64,000 nucleotides of DNA from Desulfosudis oleivorans (lineage in GTDB: Bacteria > Desulfobacterota > Desulfobacteria > Desulfobacterales > SURF-7): assembly GCA_020723325.1 (NCBI GenBank), contig DYJD01000004.1, positions 62,001-126,000 of the forward strand. Reading direction: 5' to 3'. Made by a program: the position numbers and the translations under genes. How positions within the stretch are numbered: the first letter of the stretch is position 1; each line of letters opens with the position of its first letter. Shown here in pieces: positions 25,966 through 33,899 of this stretch. The notes below the pieces were generated by a model. The model was not told where the DNA came from. It searched no databases and saw nothing but the letters and a program-made list of their open reading frames with translations.

Positions 25966-26424
25966 ATGAGAGCAGTCTTCAATAAATTGGTATCGGCAAC
26001 CGTAGTTTTTTTAATATTATGGATTGTTGCTTGTGAAATCGGCAACGTTCAATCCACATCCTGTATGGCTGAAGTCACTTGTTGCCGGACTGCCGCCGAA
26101 GGCATGATCGGTGGAATCCCTTGTCTATTTTCATGCGCCCCATCCAACGGTTCCAAAGCGCCACAGTCAAACGGCTATGTATCAGCCGATACTTTGATTC
26201 AAGACCATTCAGATGTAGCGTGCTGTAACATTACTACCTGCGCCGGCAAAGGCCGGGAGGAATATGTCCTGCCTGCAACTCCTGAATCGCATTCCCTGCC
26301 GGGCATCATGCCTTCGCATGAAAATGCCGCCTTGGTCGTAAATATTTCCTATCTATCAAAAAGAATAGTCCGCTCGTTCCAAACCATTCCTGTTTACATC
26401 CAAAAATGCGTCCTTCTTTGTTGA
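25966..26424 (+). CDS. Cys-rich putative lipoprotein
   Basis: 152 residues. The N-terminus ends in LWIVAC, a plausible lipobox with Cys23. More than ten Cys residues follow, including CC pairs (EVTCCRTA, DVACCNITTC), and the tail is IPVYIQKCVLLC. It is 13 nt after the pump gene with GGAAAAGG upstream, so it is in the same operon. Composition and place suggest periplasmic or outer-membrane metal binding. No named family is recognised, though the C-terminus resembles that of the small Cys protein at 19468. Confidence 0.6.
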   Translation: MRAVFNKLVSATVVFLILWIVACEIGNVQSTSCMAEVTCCRTAAEGMIGGIPCLFSCAPSNGSKAPQSNGYVSADTLIQDHSDVACCNITTCAGKGREEYVLPATPESHSLPGIMPSHENAALVVNISYLSKRIVRSFQTIPVYIQKCVLLC

Positions 26425-26588
26425 ATCCGATCCGGCCCTGAACAAGACTTATGGCGGTACTCGAATACGGGCCGCCATTGTCAGCCCCAATGTTTATCGT
26501 CGCGCAATAAACGACTTGAAAAAGGTCTATCTGCGGACACGATTGTCTTAAAAAACGCCATGGATAATAAAGAAAGGAAGTATTTCTC

Positions 26589-27875
26589 GTGATAATCAAG
26601 AAAAGAGAGCGAATCGGGATCGCATGGATTTTATGTATCTTGCTTATATTCGTATCCCGATGTTCGGTATTCGGGCAGGAAACAAAAGCGGATGCCGCAT
26701 TTAAGGATGGTGTGCGCGCTTTTCGTCAAAAGGATTATAACGTGGCTGCAACGCTGTTTAAAACAGCGCGAGCGGCAGGTCTCAAAACCGAGGCGTTAGG
26801 CTATAATCTGGGCGTGAGCCATTATAAATCAGGGCAGTATACCGATGCGTTGAAGGAATTCGAAAGTCTCAAATCGTCAAAAAAGATGTCCGCGGTAGCG
26901 CACTATAACATTGGTTTGATCAAGCTTCGGCAGCATGAACCGGCAAGTGCGAAAACGCATTTCCAGATCGCTTATGACAGCGCCCATAATGAAAAATTGA
27001 AAGAATTGGCTCGGATTCAACTCCGCCCGGATGAGCCGGCGGACGACAATCCGTTATTGACCGGATATCTATCCATCGCGGGTGGATACGATGACAACAT
27101 CACGCTCGATATTGAAAACGAGATTCAGAGCAGCAAAATCGATGACCGATTTGTCGAACTGCTGGCTGCCGTATCGGCACAGATCATCGGTAAAAGTGAA
27201 AACGGTTTTCAACTAAACGCCGGCGGATATACCCTTCGATACCAGGGTGCGGATGAATACAATTTCTCCAGTATCGGTATCAATCCGGAATTCGACTACA
27301 AAATCGGCGAATGGCAAACAGAAACGGGTCTTGATCTCAATTTGATTCATTTCGGGGATCGCTTGTTCGAAAAGACCGCAGGCGCAGGTGTAAAGGGGAG
27401 CCGCTATATAAACCGGAATTTGAGCATGCGGCTGCAATATAAAATCACCAAAATAGAGGCTGAAAGGGATTTCGAGTATCTGACCGGCTTCCAGCATCAG
27501 CTTGGCGCAGGGCTATTCGGCAAGGTTTTCGGAACGAATGGGAATGTGGGCTATCGCTTTGAGTTGAATGACCGGAAAGACCCGACCTATCCATCCCGGC
27601 ACGAATTGCTGTTATCCGCATCCAGGGACTTTGATTCCAATTGGAGCAGCAGGCTGGATGGGAGTTTTCGAGCCAGCAATTACGACCACAGCTCCCGCAA
27701 TGATCGCCGTCTCCGTCTTGGCTTTAAAATTTCCCGCCGGATTTTGTGGGACTGGAAATTATTCGGAAAGTATAATTTCACGCGAAATTTTTCGAATTCC
27801 GATCAATACGAGTATATCAGCAATGTCGTCGCATTCGGCCTGGAAAGGATTTTTGAATTTAACCGGAACCATTGA
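26589..27875 (+). CDS. TPR protein with C-terminal outer-membrane beta-barrel
   Basis: 428 residues from a GTG start preceded by AAAGGAAG. An N-terminal hydrophobic export signal (about 10-30) is followed by three TPR-like units (FKDGVRAFRQKDYNVAATLF, GYNLGVSHYKSGQYTDALKE, AHYNIGLIKLRQHEPASAKT). From about residue 155 alternating beta strands start with AGGYDDNITLD, as in Slam/DUF560-type barrel proteins. The layout suggests an outer-membrane assembly or transport factor. The sigma-factor gene follows 122 nt later on the same strand. Confidence 0.65.
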   Translation: MIIKKRERIGIAWILCILLIFVSRCSVFGQETKADAAFKDGVRAFRQKDYNVAATLFKTARAAGLKTEALGYNLGVSHYKSGQYTDALKEFESLKSSKKMSAVAHYNIGLIKLRQHEPASAKTHFQIAYDSAHNEKLKELARIQLRPDEPADDNPLLTGYLSIAGGYDDNITLDIENEIQSSKIDDRFVELLAAVSAQIIGKSENGFQLNAGGYTLRYQGADEYNFSSIGINPEFDYKIGEWQTETGLDLNLIHFGDRLFEKTAGAGVKGSRYINRNLSMRLQYKITKIEAERDFEYLTGFQHQLGAGLFGKVFGTNGNVGYRFELNDRKDPTYPSRHELLLSASRDFDSNWSSRLDGSFRASNYDHSSRNDRRLRLGFKISRRILWDWKLFGKYNFTRNFSNSDQYEYISNVVAFGLERIFEFNRNH

Positions 27876-27997
27876 GCTCAATCCGGCGTCTTTATAAAAG
27901 AAGTGTTGAATCAACCGGTATGATCGGAAGATCGCCGAATCCGGATTTTTTGTCCGCTATGTTATTTTAGCGCTACTTATTCAAGGATTAAATACAA

Positions 27998-28591
27998 ATG
28001 GATTTCAGCATAGATGAAGGCACACAGGCCAAAATATATTATCTGGAAGACAGCCGAAAATCGACCTATGAAACGCTGCTGCGCCCGCATTTGAATTTTC
28101 TTTTCAGAATTTCCTACCGTTTTTACGGCAACCGGATGGATGCCGAGGATTTGGTGCAGGATTTGTTGGTAAAATTGTATTCTCGAAAAGAAGACTTAAG
28201 TAAAGTCGACAAAATGCGGCCATGGCTTTTGCGTATTCTCTACCGGCAGTTTGTGGACAATTCGCGTAAGAAAAAGAGAAGCCCGTTGGGATATATTACA
28301 AGGAGGCTGGAGGCGGCTGAACCAACGCCGGTGGAGATGCTTCCGGATCATACATCGGATCTTGAGGAAAGGGTATGCAACCGGATGGTTTTCAGTCAAA
28401 TCAGGGAAGCACTCGGTCTTCTAGACAAATATCAGCGGGCGGTCATCAGCCTGCATGACATGGAAGGTTACACGCTGAATGAACTGGAGATATTGCTGGA
28501 AGTGCCCTTGGGAACGCTCAAATCCAGATTGCATCGCGCCCGTACGAAATTAAGATGCATTTTGGAAAAAAAAGGAACCTTTTCAGTCTGA
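27998..28591 (+). CDS. ECF-type RNA polymerase sigma factor
   Basis: 197 residues. Region 2 has DAEDLVQDLLVKLYSRKEDL, and region 4 has YQRAVISLHDMEGYTLNELE and the helix-turn-helix LEVPLGTLKSRLHRARTKL. AAGGA lies 8 nt before the ATG. The anti-sigma gene follows 30 nt downstream. Sitting between two metal-efflux systems, it probably directs a cell-envelope or metal-stress response (inference). Confidence 0.9.
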   Translation: MDFSIDEGTQAKIYYLEDSRKSTYETLLRPHLNFLFRISYRFYGNRMDAEDLVQDLLVKLYSRKEDLSKVDKMRPWLLRILYRQFVDNSRKKKRSPLGYITRRLEAAEPTPVEMLPDHTSDLEERVCNRMVFSQIREALGLLDKYQRAVISLHDMEGYTLNELEILLEVPLGTLKSRLHRARTKLRCILEKKGTFSV

Positions 28592-28621
28592 TTTTCGTCT
28601 TTAGGGTTAAAGGGGGAAAAG

Positions 28622-29308
28622 ATGGATTGCATGATAATAGAAGAAAAAATGGATGATTTCATGGATGGACAATTGGAGGCCGTGTGTGCGGCGGCCATTT
28701 GTGAACACCTTCAAAAATGCGCGACCTGCCGGAGTCGACATGCTGTCGCAATCCGGTTACGGGAGATACTTAAGGCGCTTCCCGTTCCGCCGATCGACAA
28801 GGGCTTCGGCGATCGGGTTTTCCGCTATGCAACTGAGCGGAATAAGCCGTATCGGCAGGTATTACCGTATTTGATGAAGATCGCGGCCGCTGTTCTATTC
28901 GTGTTCGCGTTCGGCTATCTGTTCCAAAAAACGCCGTGGGGCGTCGGCTCCGGAATGGAAGCAATAACCGTTTCAATGGAACTGCGTCGGGAGATACGGC
29001 TGCTGTTCAATTCCGAAGAGACCCTCGCAAACGTAACTTTTTCATTGGAACTCCCAAAAGGTGTGGAGTTGGAAGGCTTTGGTGAACAGCGCAAAATTGT
29101 TTGGGAAGGCGCAATCGAAAAAGGGAGCAATCTACTCGTCCTGCCGGTTACGGCGCATTCCCTGGAGGGCGGCCCCATTATCGCCGTGCTGCGTCATGGA
29201 GAGCGCAGCAAGCAGTTCACCGTGAACGTAAAGGTTACAAACCCGGTTTATAACGACAAAAGCGCCAATCGCCCGCATCGTTATGAAATGTCTATAATAC
29301 CGACCTAA
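28622..29308 (+). CDS. zinc-finger anti-sigma factor, single membrane span
   Basis: 228 residues. The cytoplasmic N-terminus carries the ZAS motif CEHLQKCATC (His29, Cys33, Cys36). One membrane helix (about 82-101) follows, then a periplasmic domain rich in beta strands (LANVTFSLELPKGVELEGF). The ZAS domain should hold the upstream sigma factor, and the periplasmic part would sense the signal. GGGGGAAAAG precedes the start. Confidence 0.85.
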   Translation: MDCMIIEEKMDDFMDGQLEAVCAAAICEHLQKCATCRSRHAVAIRLREILKALPVPPIDKGFGDRVFRYATERNKPYRQVLPYLMKIAAAVLFVFAFGYLFQKTPWGVGSGMEAITVSMELRREIRLLFNSEETLANVTFSLELPKGVELEGFGEQRKIVWEGAIEKGSNLLVLPVTAHSLEGGPIIAVLRHGERSKQFTVNVKVTNPVYNDKSANRPHRYEMSIIPT

Positions 29309-29344
29309 GCAATTCATTGATAAAACATCAAAAAGGAGCAAAAA

Positions 29345-29881
29345 ATGAAAATGCGAAACGTAATGAAAATGTTGGTTGTCATTATCATCAGCGCGGTTAT
29401 CACGCCGACTATTTACGCGGCGGATCTGGATGTCACCATGAATGTTATGGATAACTCGGACAACACGGATATCGAAGGCACCCTGACAAGGGAAATCAGT
29501 CTGCCTGACTCGAAAATGCTTAAGAAGGATGCAATTCACGGAATCCATTCGGATGTCATGCCGCAGGTGCGCGAGCATATGAAGGATACTGTGGAAGGAA
29601 AAGAGGCCATGCATGATCATATGCAAGGCATCGTAGAGGGCAGCCATGCAACACATGCAAATATGGACGGCATGATGGGCGATAAGGATCAAGTTCGGGA
29701 TCATGTCGGCGATGTTATGAATGAGAGTGGTCATGTCCGTGAAAATGTGAATACGGTAATGGAGGAAAGCAATCAGGTTCGTGAAAATGTGGGTAATGCC
29801 GCCGCAGGCCATGAGCAGGTCCGCGAGCAGCATGTTAATAACGTAACCGATTCGATGCCGCAGGGGCATCACCGGCCATAA
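29345..29881 (+). CDS. Met/His-rich periplasmic repeat protein
   Basis: 178 residues with a signal peptide ending TPTIYAAD. The mature protein is very hydrophilic, rich in Met, His, Asp and Glu, and built of imperfect helical repeats (QVREHMKD, QVRDHVGD, HVRENVNT, QVRENVGN, QVREQHVN). Met/His clusters such as MHDHMQG, THANMDGMMGD and PQGHHRP could bind Cu, Ag or similar ions. AAGGAG lies 6 nt upstream; a strong terminator follows. I infer a metal-binding or CpxP-like sensor role; no family is recognised. Confidence 0.6.
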   Translation: MKMRNVMKMLVVIIISAVITPTIYAADLDVTMNVMDNSDNTDIEGTLTREISLPDSKMLKKDAIHGIHSDVMPQVREHMKDTVEGKEAMHDHMQGIVEGSHATHANMDGMMGDKDQVRDHVGDVMNESGHVRENVNTVMEESNQVRENVGNAAAGHEQVREQHVNNVTDSMPQGHHRP

Positions 29882-29935
29882 GGGATGATCGAATCCGCTT
29901 GTCTCTTCTATAAGTTGCTGGTCTATTCAAACAGA

Positions 29936-29971
29936 GAAAGCCCCGGATGAATTACGCCGGGGCTTTCTTTT
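29936..29971 (+). terminator. rho-independent terminator after the sigma-factor operon
   Basis: GAAAGCCCCGG (29936-29946) pairs with CCGGGGCTTTC (29957-29967) across a 10-nt loop, followed by TTTT. It closes the plus-strand transcription unit of the sigma, anti-sigma and Met/His protein genes. Confidence 0.9.
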
Positions 29972-29989
29972 ATCGTCTTTACGAATAAG

Positions 29990-30122
29990 GGAAAACAAAA
30001 TTTTAAATATACCGTTTCAGGAATAATTGTAATGTCATATAATGGTAGTTTTTCTGAACGCTCCAAACGCTCCTCGATCGCTTGTCTTTCTTTTCCGATA
30101 GCCTTGACGCCCTTTCCCCGTT
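29990..30122 (-). other. possible gene remnant next to the duplication edge
   Basis: On the minus strand, just beyond the point where the dtxR copy breaks off, one frame reads without stops and looks protein-like: RGKGVKAIGKERQAIEERLE, then SEKLPLYDITIIPETVYLKF. It has no start or clear homology and runs towards the terminator. It may be what is left of a gene disrupted when the duplicated block landed here. Confidence 0.25.
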
Positions 30123-30329
30123 TTAGTATTTTTCATAGTTCACCAGCCCTCTGTCTTTCAAGCTCTTCAGCATGCTGGAGACCGTAGGCATCTTGATGTC
30201 CATTTTTTGGGCGATATCCTTTACGCGGACAAAGCTTTTGTTCCTATCCAGGTCAAAAATGGCCTCCAGGTAGTCCTCCATGACGGAAGTCAGGGGCTTT
30301 TCAATCTGATTATCGCGGATGTTGGTCAC
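30123..30329 (-). pseudogene. truncated DtxR-family regulator (copy 2)
   Basis: 68 codons nearly identical to the N-terminus of the regulator at 18605, ending abruptly after NYEKY with a TAA created at the duplication edge. The winged helix (KDIAQKMDIKMPTVSSMLKS) is intact, but all metal-binding and dimerisation parts are missing. If expressed it would be a bare DNA-binding domain. Its start region and divergent promoter are kept. Confidence 0.85.
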
Positions 30330-30400
30330 CTGATCAGCATCCCCCTTGTTAGAAACTTCAAACTTATTTTTATCACCCTAATAGTCTTTCTGTGCGCCCA

Positions 30401-30445
30401 TTGTCAAGTTTTTTTCTTGACGCTTTGTGCGGAAACATGTTAGAT
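30401..30445 (+). promoter_or_regulatory. promoter of second efflux operon (conserved copy)
   Basis: TTGACG (30417-30422), a 17-nt spacer and TTAGAT (30440-30445) match the promoter at 19304-19332 exactly in the hexamers. The inverted -35 of the truncated dtxR copy (TTGTCAAG, 30401-30408) is also kept. Confidence 0.65.
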
Positions 30446-30578
30446 GTCTTAAAATTTTTCTTTCCATGCCTCGATATATTCCCAGGAAGCTATAAGAATT
30501 TTGCGGACTGCTACTATAGTCATGCTGTTCTTGTTTTATCAGGCGGATATTGAAACTCGAAGGCCGTTGAGGCGTTTC

Positions 30579-30998
30579 ATGTTTATCCATTCAAAAAAGA
30601 AAATAAAACTTTTAATAATTAATTTTACTCTCATTATCTCTGTTACCACTTCAATGCTTTTTTCTTTTTGTATTGATCAGAACCGAGACACGCATTGGAA
30701 GCTTAAATTCAGGGATAACTGCATCGGATGTCAGACACATGCAACCGATTCTTACCGACTGCCGGAAAGAAATGGGATTACGAGTGCGTGTCTCGATATT
30801 CCGTTCGTTATCGCAAGCAAAGTGCCCGAGGATGATCGTTTTTATCAAGAGCCGTCCTTTTCCACCAATAAGGCAAAAAATAATGCGGTCTCAATTTCCG
30901 CATCAACCTTGGAGTTCTGCAAAAAAGCCGAATCGGACAACCTGTTTTCATCATTTTTCCAACCTTCCGTACTTCGATCCGTTATTCTCCTTGTTTGA
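30579..30998 (+). CDS. small exported Cys protein, copy 2
   Basis: 139 residues, the same length as the copy at 19468, with the same GAGG-N6-ATG start, signal peptide, NCIGCQTH, CLDIPFVIAS and C-terminal FFQPSVLRSVILLV. The substitutions are mostly conservative, and the second Cys group has partly changed (FCRLS became SYRLP). Retention of the full frame after duplication argues that it is functional. Its role is probably in metal handling next to the outer-membrane factor. Confidence 0.6.
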   Translation: MFIHSKKKIKLLIINFTLIISVTTSMLFSFCIDQNRDTHWKLKFRDNCIGCQTHATDSYRLPERNGITSACLDIPFVIASKVPEDDRFYQEPSFSTNKAKNNAVSISASTLEFCKKAESDNLFSSFFQPSVLRSVILLV

Positions 30999-31186
30999 TT
31001 TGTTGCTTCCCTCTTTGAATTTTAAAAATCGGAAATTGCCTGCCGGGGTAACGCCGATTCGTGTTAATGCGTCATTAAAACGTTTAAGGCTTCATATTCA
31101 TCCACTATTTTAGGGGCCGGCACACTGGATTTTACGGAGTGGGCGGTGAATTGATTTGAAAATTAGTCGTCAAACAGGAGTATTTT

Positions 31187-32560
31187 ATGATTGGAAGCAT
31201 CCGCTTATCCGTTGGTTGTGCAATGATATTATTGTTTTTTTCAGGGAACGGATTTCCCTCTGAGTCTTCTGAAGCGCCGGGCGAGTTGGGAACAGAACAC
31301 GGCAATCGATATTCGACGTTGCAGTCGACGGACCCCGCATCGGTTACGGATCACCCCGGCAAATCCAATGGCAATCCCACCGGCGCCATCACATTGAAGC
31401 AAGCCCTGGCATTGGGCCTTTTGCAGAATCCCGAGTTGGCAGCATCTTTTTGGGCGGTGCGTGCGGCGGAAGCCCGTCTCATACAAGAAGGGTTGTTGCC
31501 CAATCCTGAAATCGAATCATCCATGGAAAATTTCGGCGGCAGCAAGGACCTGTCGGGATTTGACGGTGCGGAAACCACCATTCAAATCAAACAGAAGATC
31601 GAACTCGGCGGAAAACGCGAAAAAAGAGAACAAATCGCGGCCTTGGGTAAGAATATCGCCCATTGGGATTATGAAAGCAAGCGGCTGGATGTGATCGCCG
31701 ACATATCAAAATCGTTCTGGGATGTGCTGGCCGCCCAGGAAAAATGTGCCATCGCCGGAGAAATCAATGTCCTGACCGAGAAAGCCTACGACTTGGCAAC
31801 TGAACGCGTCAAAGCCGGGAAGGCCCCGCCTTTGGAGGAGATCCAATCCCAGGTGGCTGTGACGAGAACCCGGATAGAATCCGAGCAGGCCAAGCGCGCC
31901 CTTGAAAGCGCCAGAAAAATATTGGCCGCGACCTGGGGAAGTCCGCAGCCGATATTTGAAAAAGTGGTTGCCGATATGGACCGGCTTGCTCCGCCGCCGT
32001 CTCTTGATAATTCCGAGATGTATTTATCCCAGAACCCGGATTCGGCAAAATGGGATGCGGAAATAGAGAAGAACCGGGCGCTGATTCAGGCGGCGGGCGC
32101 GGACGGCGTTCCCGACTTGACGGTGGGCGCCGGGCCGCGTTTTGACAACCAGTCCAACAGCACGGCCTTTATCATGAGCCTGTCTGTTCCGATTCCGTTA
32201 TTCAACCGCAACCAAGGCGGAATAAGCGAGGCGGAGTTCAATCTCGCCCAGGCGCGCGAGCACAAAAAAACGGCCGTGCTGACAGCGCAAAAAAATCTGG
32301 ACCGGGCCTATCAGGATTTATCCGCTTCCTACTTGACTGCCGATGCGCTTAATAAAGTCGCGATACCGGCGGCTGAAAGCGCTTTTTCAGCCGCCCTGGA
32401 AGGATACCGGGAAGGCAAGCTGGGCTATCTTTCGGTTTTGGAAACCCAACGAACTTTTTTTGAAGTCAAATATCAATATGTCACAGCGATGGTCGATTAT
32501 CATAAATCCAAAGCGGACTTCGAACGTCTGATCGGGCCGGGAATGGTCGACAACCGATAG
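31187..32560 (+). CDS. TolC-family outer-membrane factor of heavy-metal RND efflux, copy 2
   Basis: 457 residues, the duplicate of the gene at 20077 with the same GGAG-N6-ATG start. It has 14 additional residues in the N-terminal mature region. The C-terminal 100 residues are almost unchanged between copies; the middle differs more, which could reflect adaptation to a different adaptor. It is followed after 104 nt by the second adaptor gene. Confidence 0.88.
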   Translation: MIGSIRLSVGCAMILLFFSGNGFPSESSEAPGELGTEHGNRYSTLQSTDPASVTDHPGKSNGNPTGAITLKQALALGLLQNPELAASFWAVRAAEARLIQEGLLPNPEIESSMENFGGSKDLSGFDGAETTIQIKQKIELGGKREKREQIAALGKNIAHWDYESKRLDVIADISKSFWDVLAAQEKCAIAGEINVLTEKAYDLATERVKAGKAPPLEEIQSQVAVTRTRIESEQAKRALESARKILAATWGSPQPIFEKVVADMDRLAPPPSLDNSEMYLSQNPDSAKWDAEIEKNRALIQAAGADGVPDLTVGAGPRFDNQSNSTAFIMSLSVPIPLFNRNQGGISEAEFNLAQAREHKKTAVLTAQKNLDRAYQDLSASYLTADALNKVAIPAAESAFSAALEGYREGKLGYLSVLETQRTFFEVKYQYVTAMVDYHKSKADFERLIGPGMVDNR

Positions 32561-32664
32561 AATAAGTAGCGTGTAATTGTGAAAACCGGAAACTACCACT
32601 ACTTATATTTATCAAAGAGCTCTTTTTTCGAAAACTCCAGCAATAAGTAAAGGAGCAAACAACG

Positions 32665-33882
32665 ATGAAAATCAAATCTACACTACTAAGTGCGCTTGTT
32701 CTATGCGCTCTATCCTTAAGCGCTTACCTCTGGTGGCCGGTTGCAAGTGCGGAACAGAATGAGGCTGTCCACGAGCAAAACAACAAACAAGATGATCTCG
32801 CCGGGGAAGAAACCCACGGTGATGAGGTGGTCCGGCTTTCCCCTCAAGAACTCAACGAATTCGGTATTACGCTTGAGACCTCCCGTGAGGGCTCACTTGA
32901 CCAGTACATCGAGTTGCCCGGCGAGATCGTTCTCAATAGCGACCGCCTGGCGCATGTGATTCCCCGTGTCGCCGGCATAGTGCGGGAAGCGCGAAAAACA
33001 GTCGGCGAGACTGTTGAGACGGGTGAGCTTATGGCGGTACTGGAAAGCCGTGAACTGGCGGATGCCAAGGCGGCCTTCCTATCCTCCATCGAGCGTGAAA
33101 AACTGGCCCAGGCAAATTTCGAACGCGCGGAACGCTTATGGCAGAAAAAAGTGAGCAGTGAGCAGGAACACCTCGATTCGCGCCAGGCTCTGGCCGAGGC
33201 CCGCATCAACAAGAACTCGGCAGAGCAGCAATTACATGCGCTTGGTTTCTCAGATACCCAGCTTAATGAGCTGCCTCGACATCCGGATGCCACTTACACC
33301 CGTTTCGAGATCCGGGCGCCCTTTGGCGGAACCATTATCGAAAGGCATTTGACCTTGGGTGAAAACGTAAGCGCCGACGCGAATATTTTTACCATCGCGG
33401 ATCTTTCCTCGGTGTGGGTTGACATCAACATCTACCAGAAGGACTTGGTCAGTGTTCACAAGGGTCAGACGGTGGTGATCGAAACCGGTCATGGCATACC
33501 TTCTGTTTCCGGAAAGATCGCTTGGATCAGCCCTCTGGTCGGAGAGACAACCCGAACGGCCAAGGCCCGTGTAATCCTTCCCAACCCGGGAAGCGACCTG
33601 CGGCCCGGTCTTTTTGTGACCGCCCGTGTCTCAGTGGGAGGCACGGCGGCAGGGATTGTCGTTCCCAAAAGTGCTCTTCAGACATTCGAGGGTCGTACCG
33701 TACTCTTTATCCGCACGGATAAGGGGTTTGAGCCGCAACCCATCGAAATCGGGCGGCAGAACGCCACCCATGTGGAAATCCTCTCCGGAATCAAGGCTGG
33801 GCAAACCTATGTGAGTCAAGGAGCCTTCACCCTTAAGGCGCAGATATCAAAAGGCGCCTTCGGCGACGGGCATAATCACTAA
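32665..33882 (+). CDS. RND periplasmic adaptor (CzcB/CusB-type), second system
   Basis: 405 residues. An N-terminal export or anchor segment (5-22) and a membrane-fusion core (LPGEIVLNSDRLAHVIPRVA, a long coiled-coil hairpin about 125-190, APFGGTIIERHLTLGENVSA) are present. It lacks the Cys-rich motif and long His-rich tract of the first adaptor; it has only EETHGDE near the N-terminus and a terminal DGHNH. It is therefore not part of the duplicated block, and this operon was assembled with an unrelated adaptor. AAGGAG lies 9 nt upstream. Confidence 0.88.
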   Translation: MKIKSTLLSALVLCALSLSAYLWWPVASAEQNEAVHEQNNKQDDLAGEETHGDEVVRLSPQELNEFGITLETSREGSLDQYIELPGEIVLNSDRLAHVIPRVAGIVREARKTVGETVETGELMAVLESRELADAKAAFLSSIEREKLAQANFERAERLWQKKVSSEQEHLDSRQALAEARINKNSAEQQLHALGFSDTQLNELPRHPDATYTRFEIRAPFGGTIIERHLTLGENVSADANIFTIADLSSVWVDINIYQKDLVSVHKGQTVVIETGHGIPSVSGKIAWISPLVGETTRTAKARVILPNPGSDLRPGLFVTARVSVGGTAAGIVVPKSALQTFEGRTVLFIRTDKGFEPQPIEIGRQNATHVEILSGIKAGQTYVSQGAFTLKAQISKGAFGDGHNH

Positions 33883-33899
33883 AGAGAGAGGGAATCATC

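Larger units (their letters stand above)
30126..32556 (+). repeat. duplicated block, copy 2
   Basis: It corresponds to 19013-21403 in the same orientation and gene order. It includes an extra 15 or so codons near the start of the outer-membrane factor gene (EHGNRYSTLQSTDP). Downstream sequence is unrelated to that after copy 1. Confidence 0.85.
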
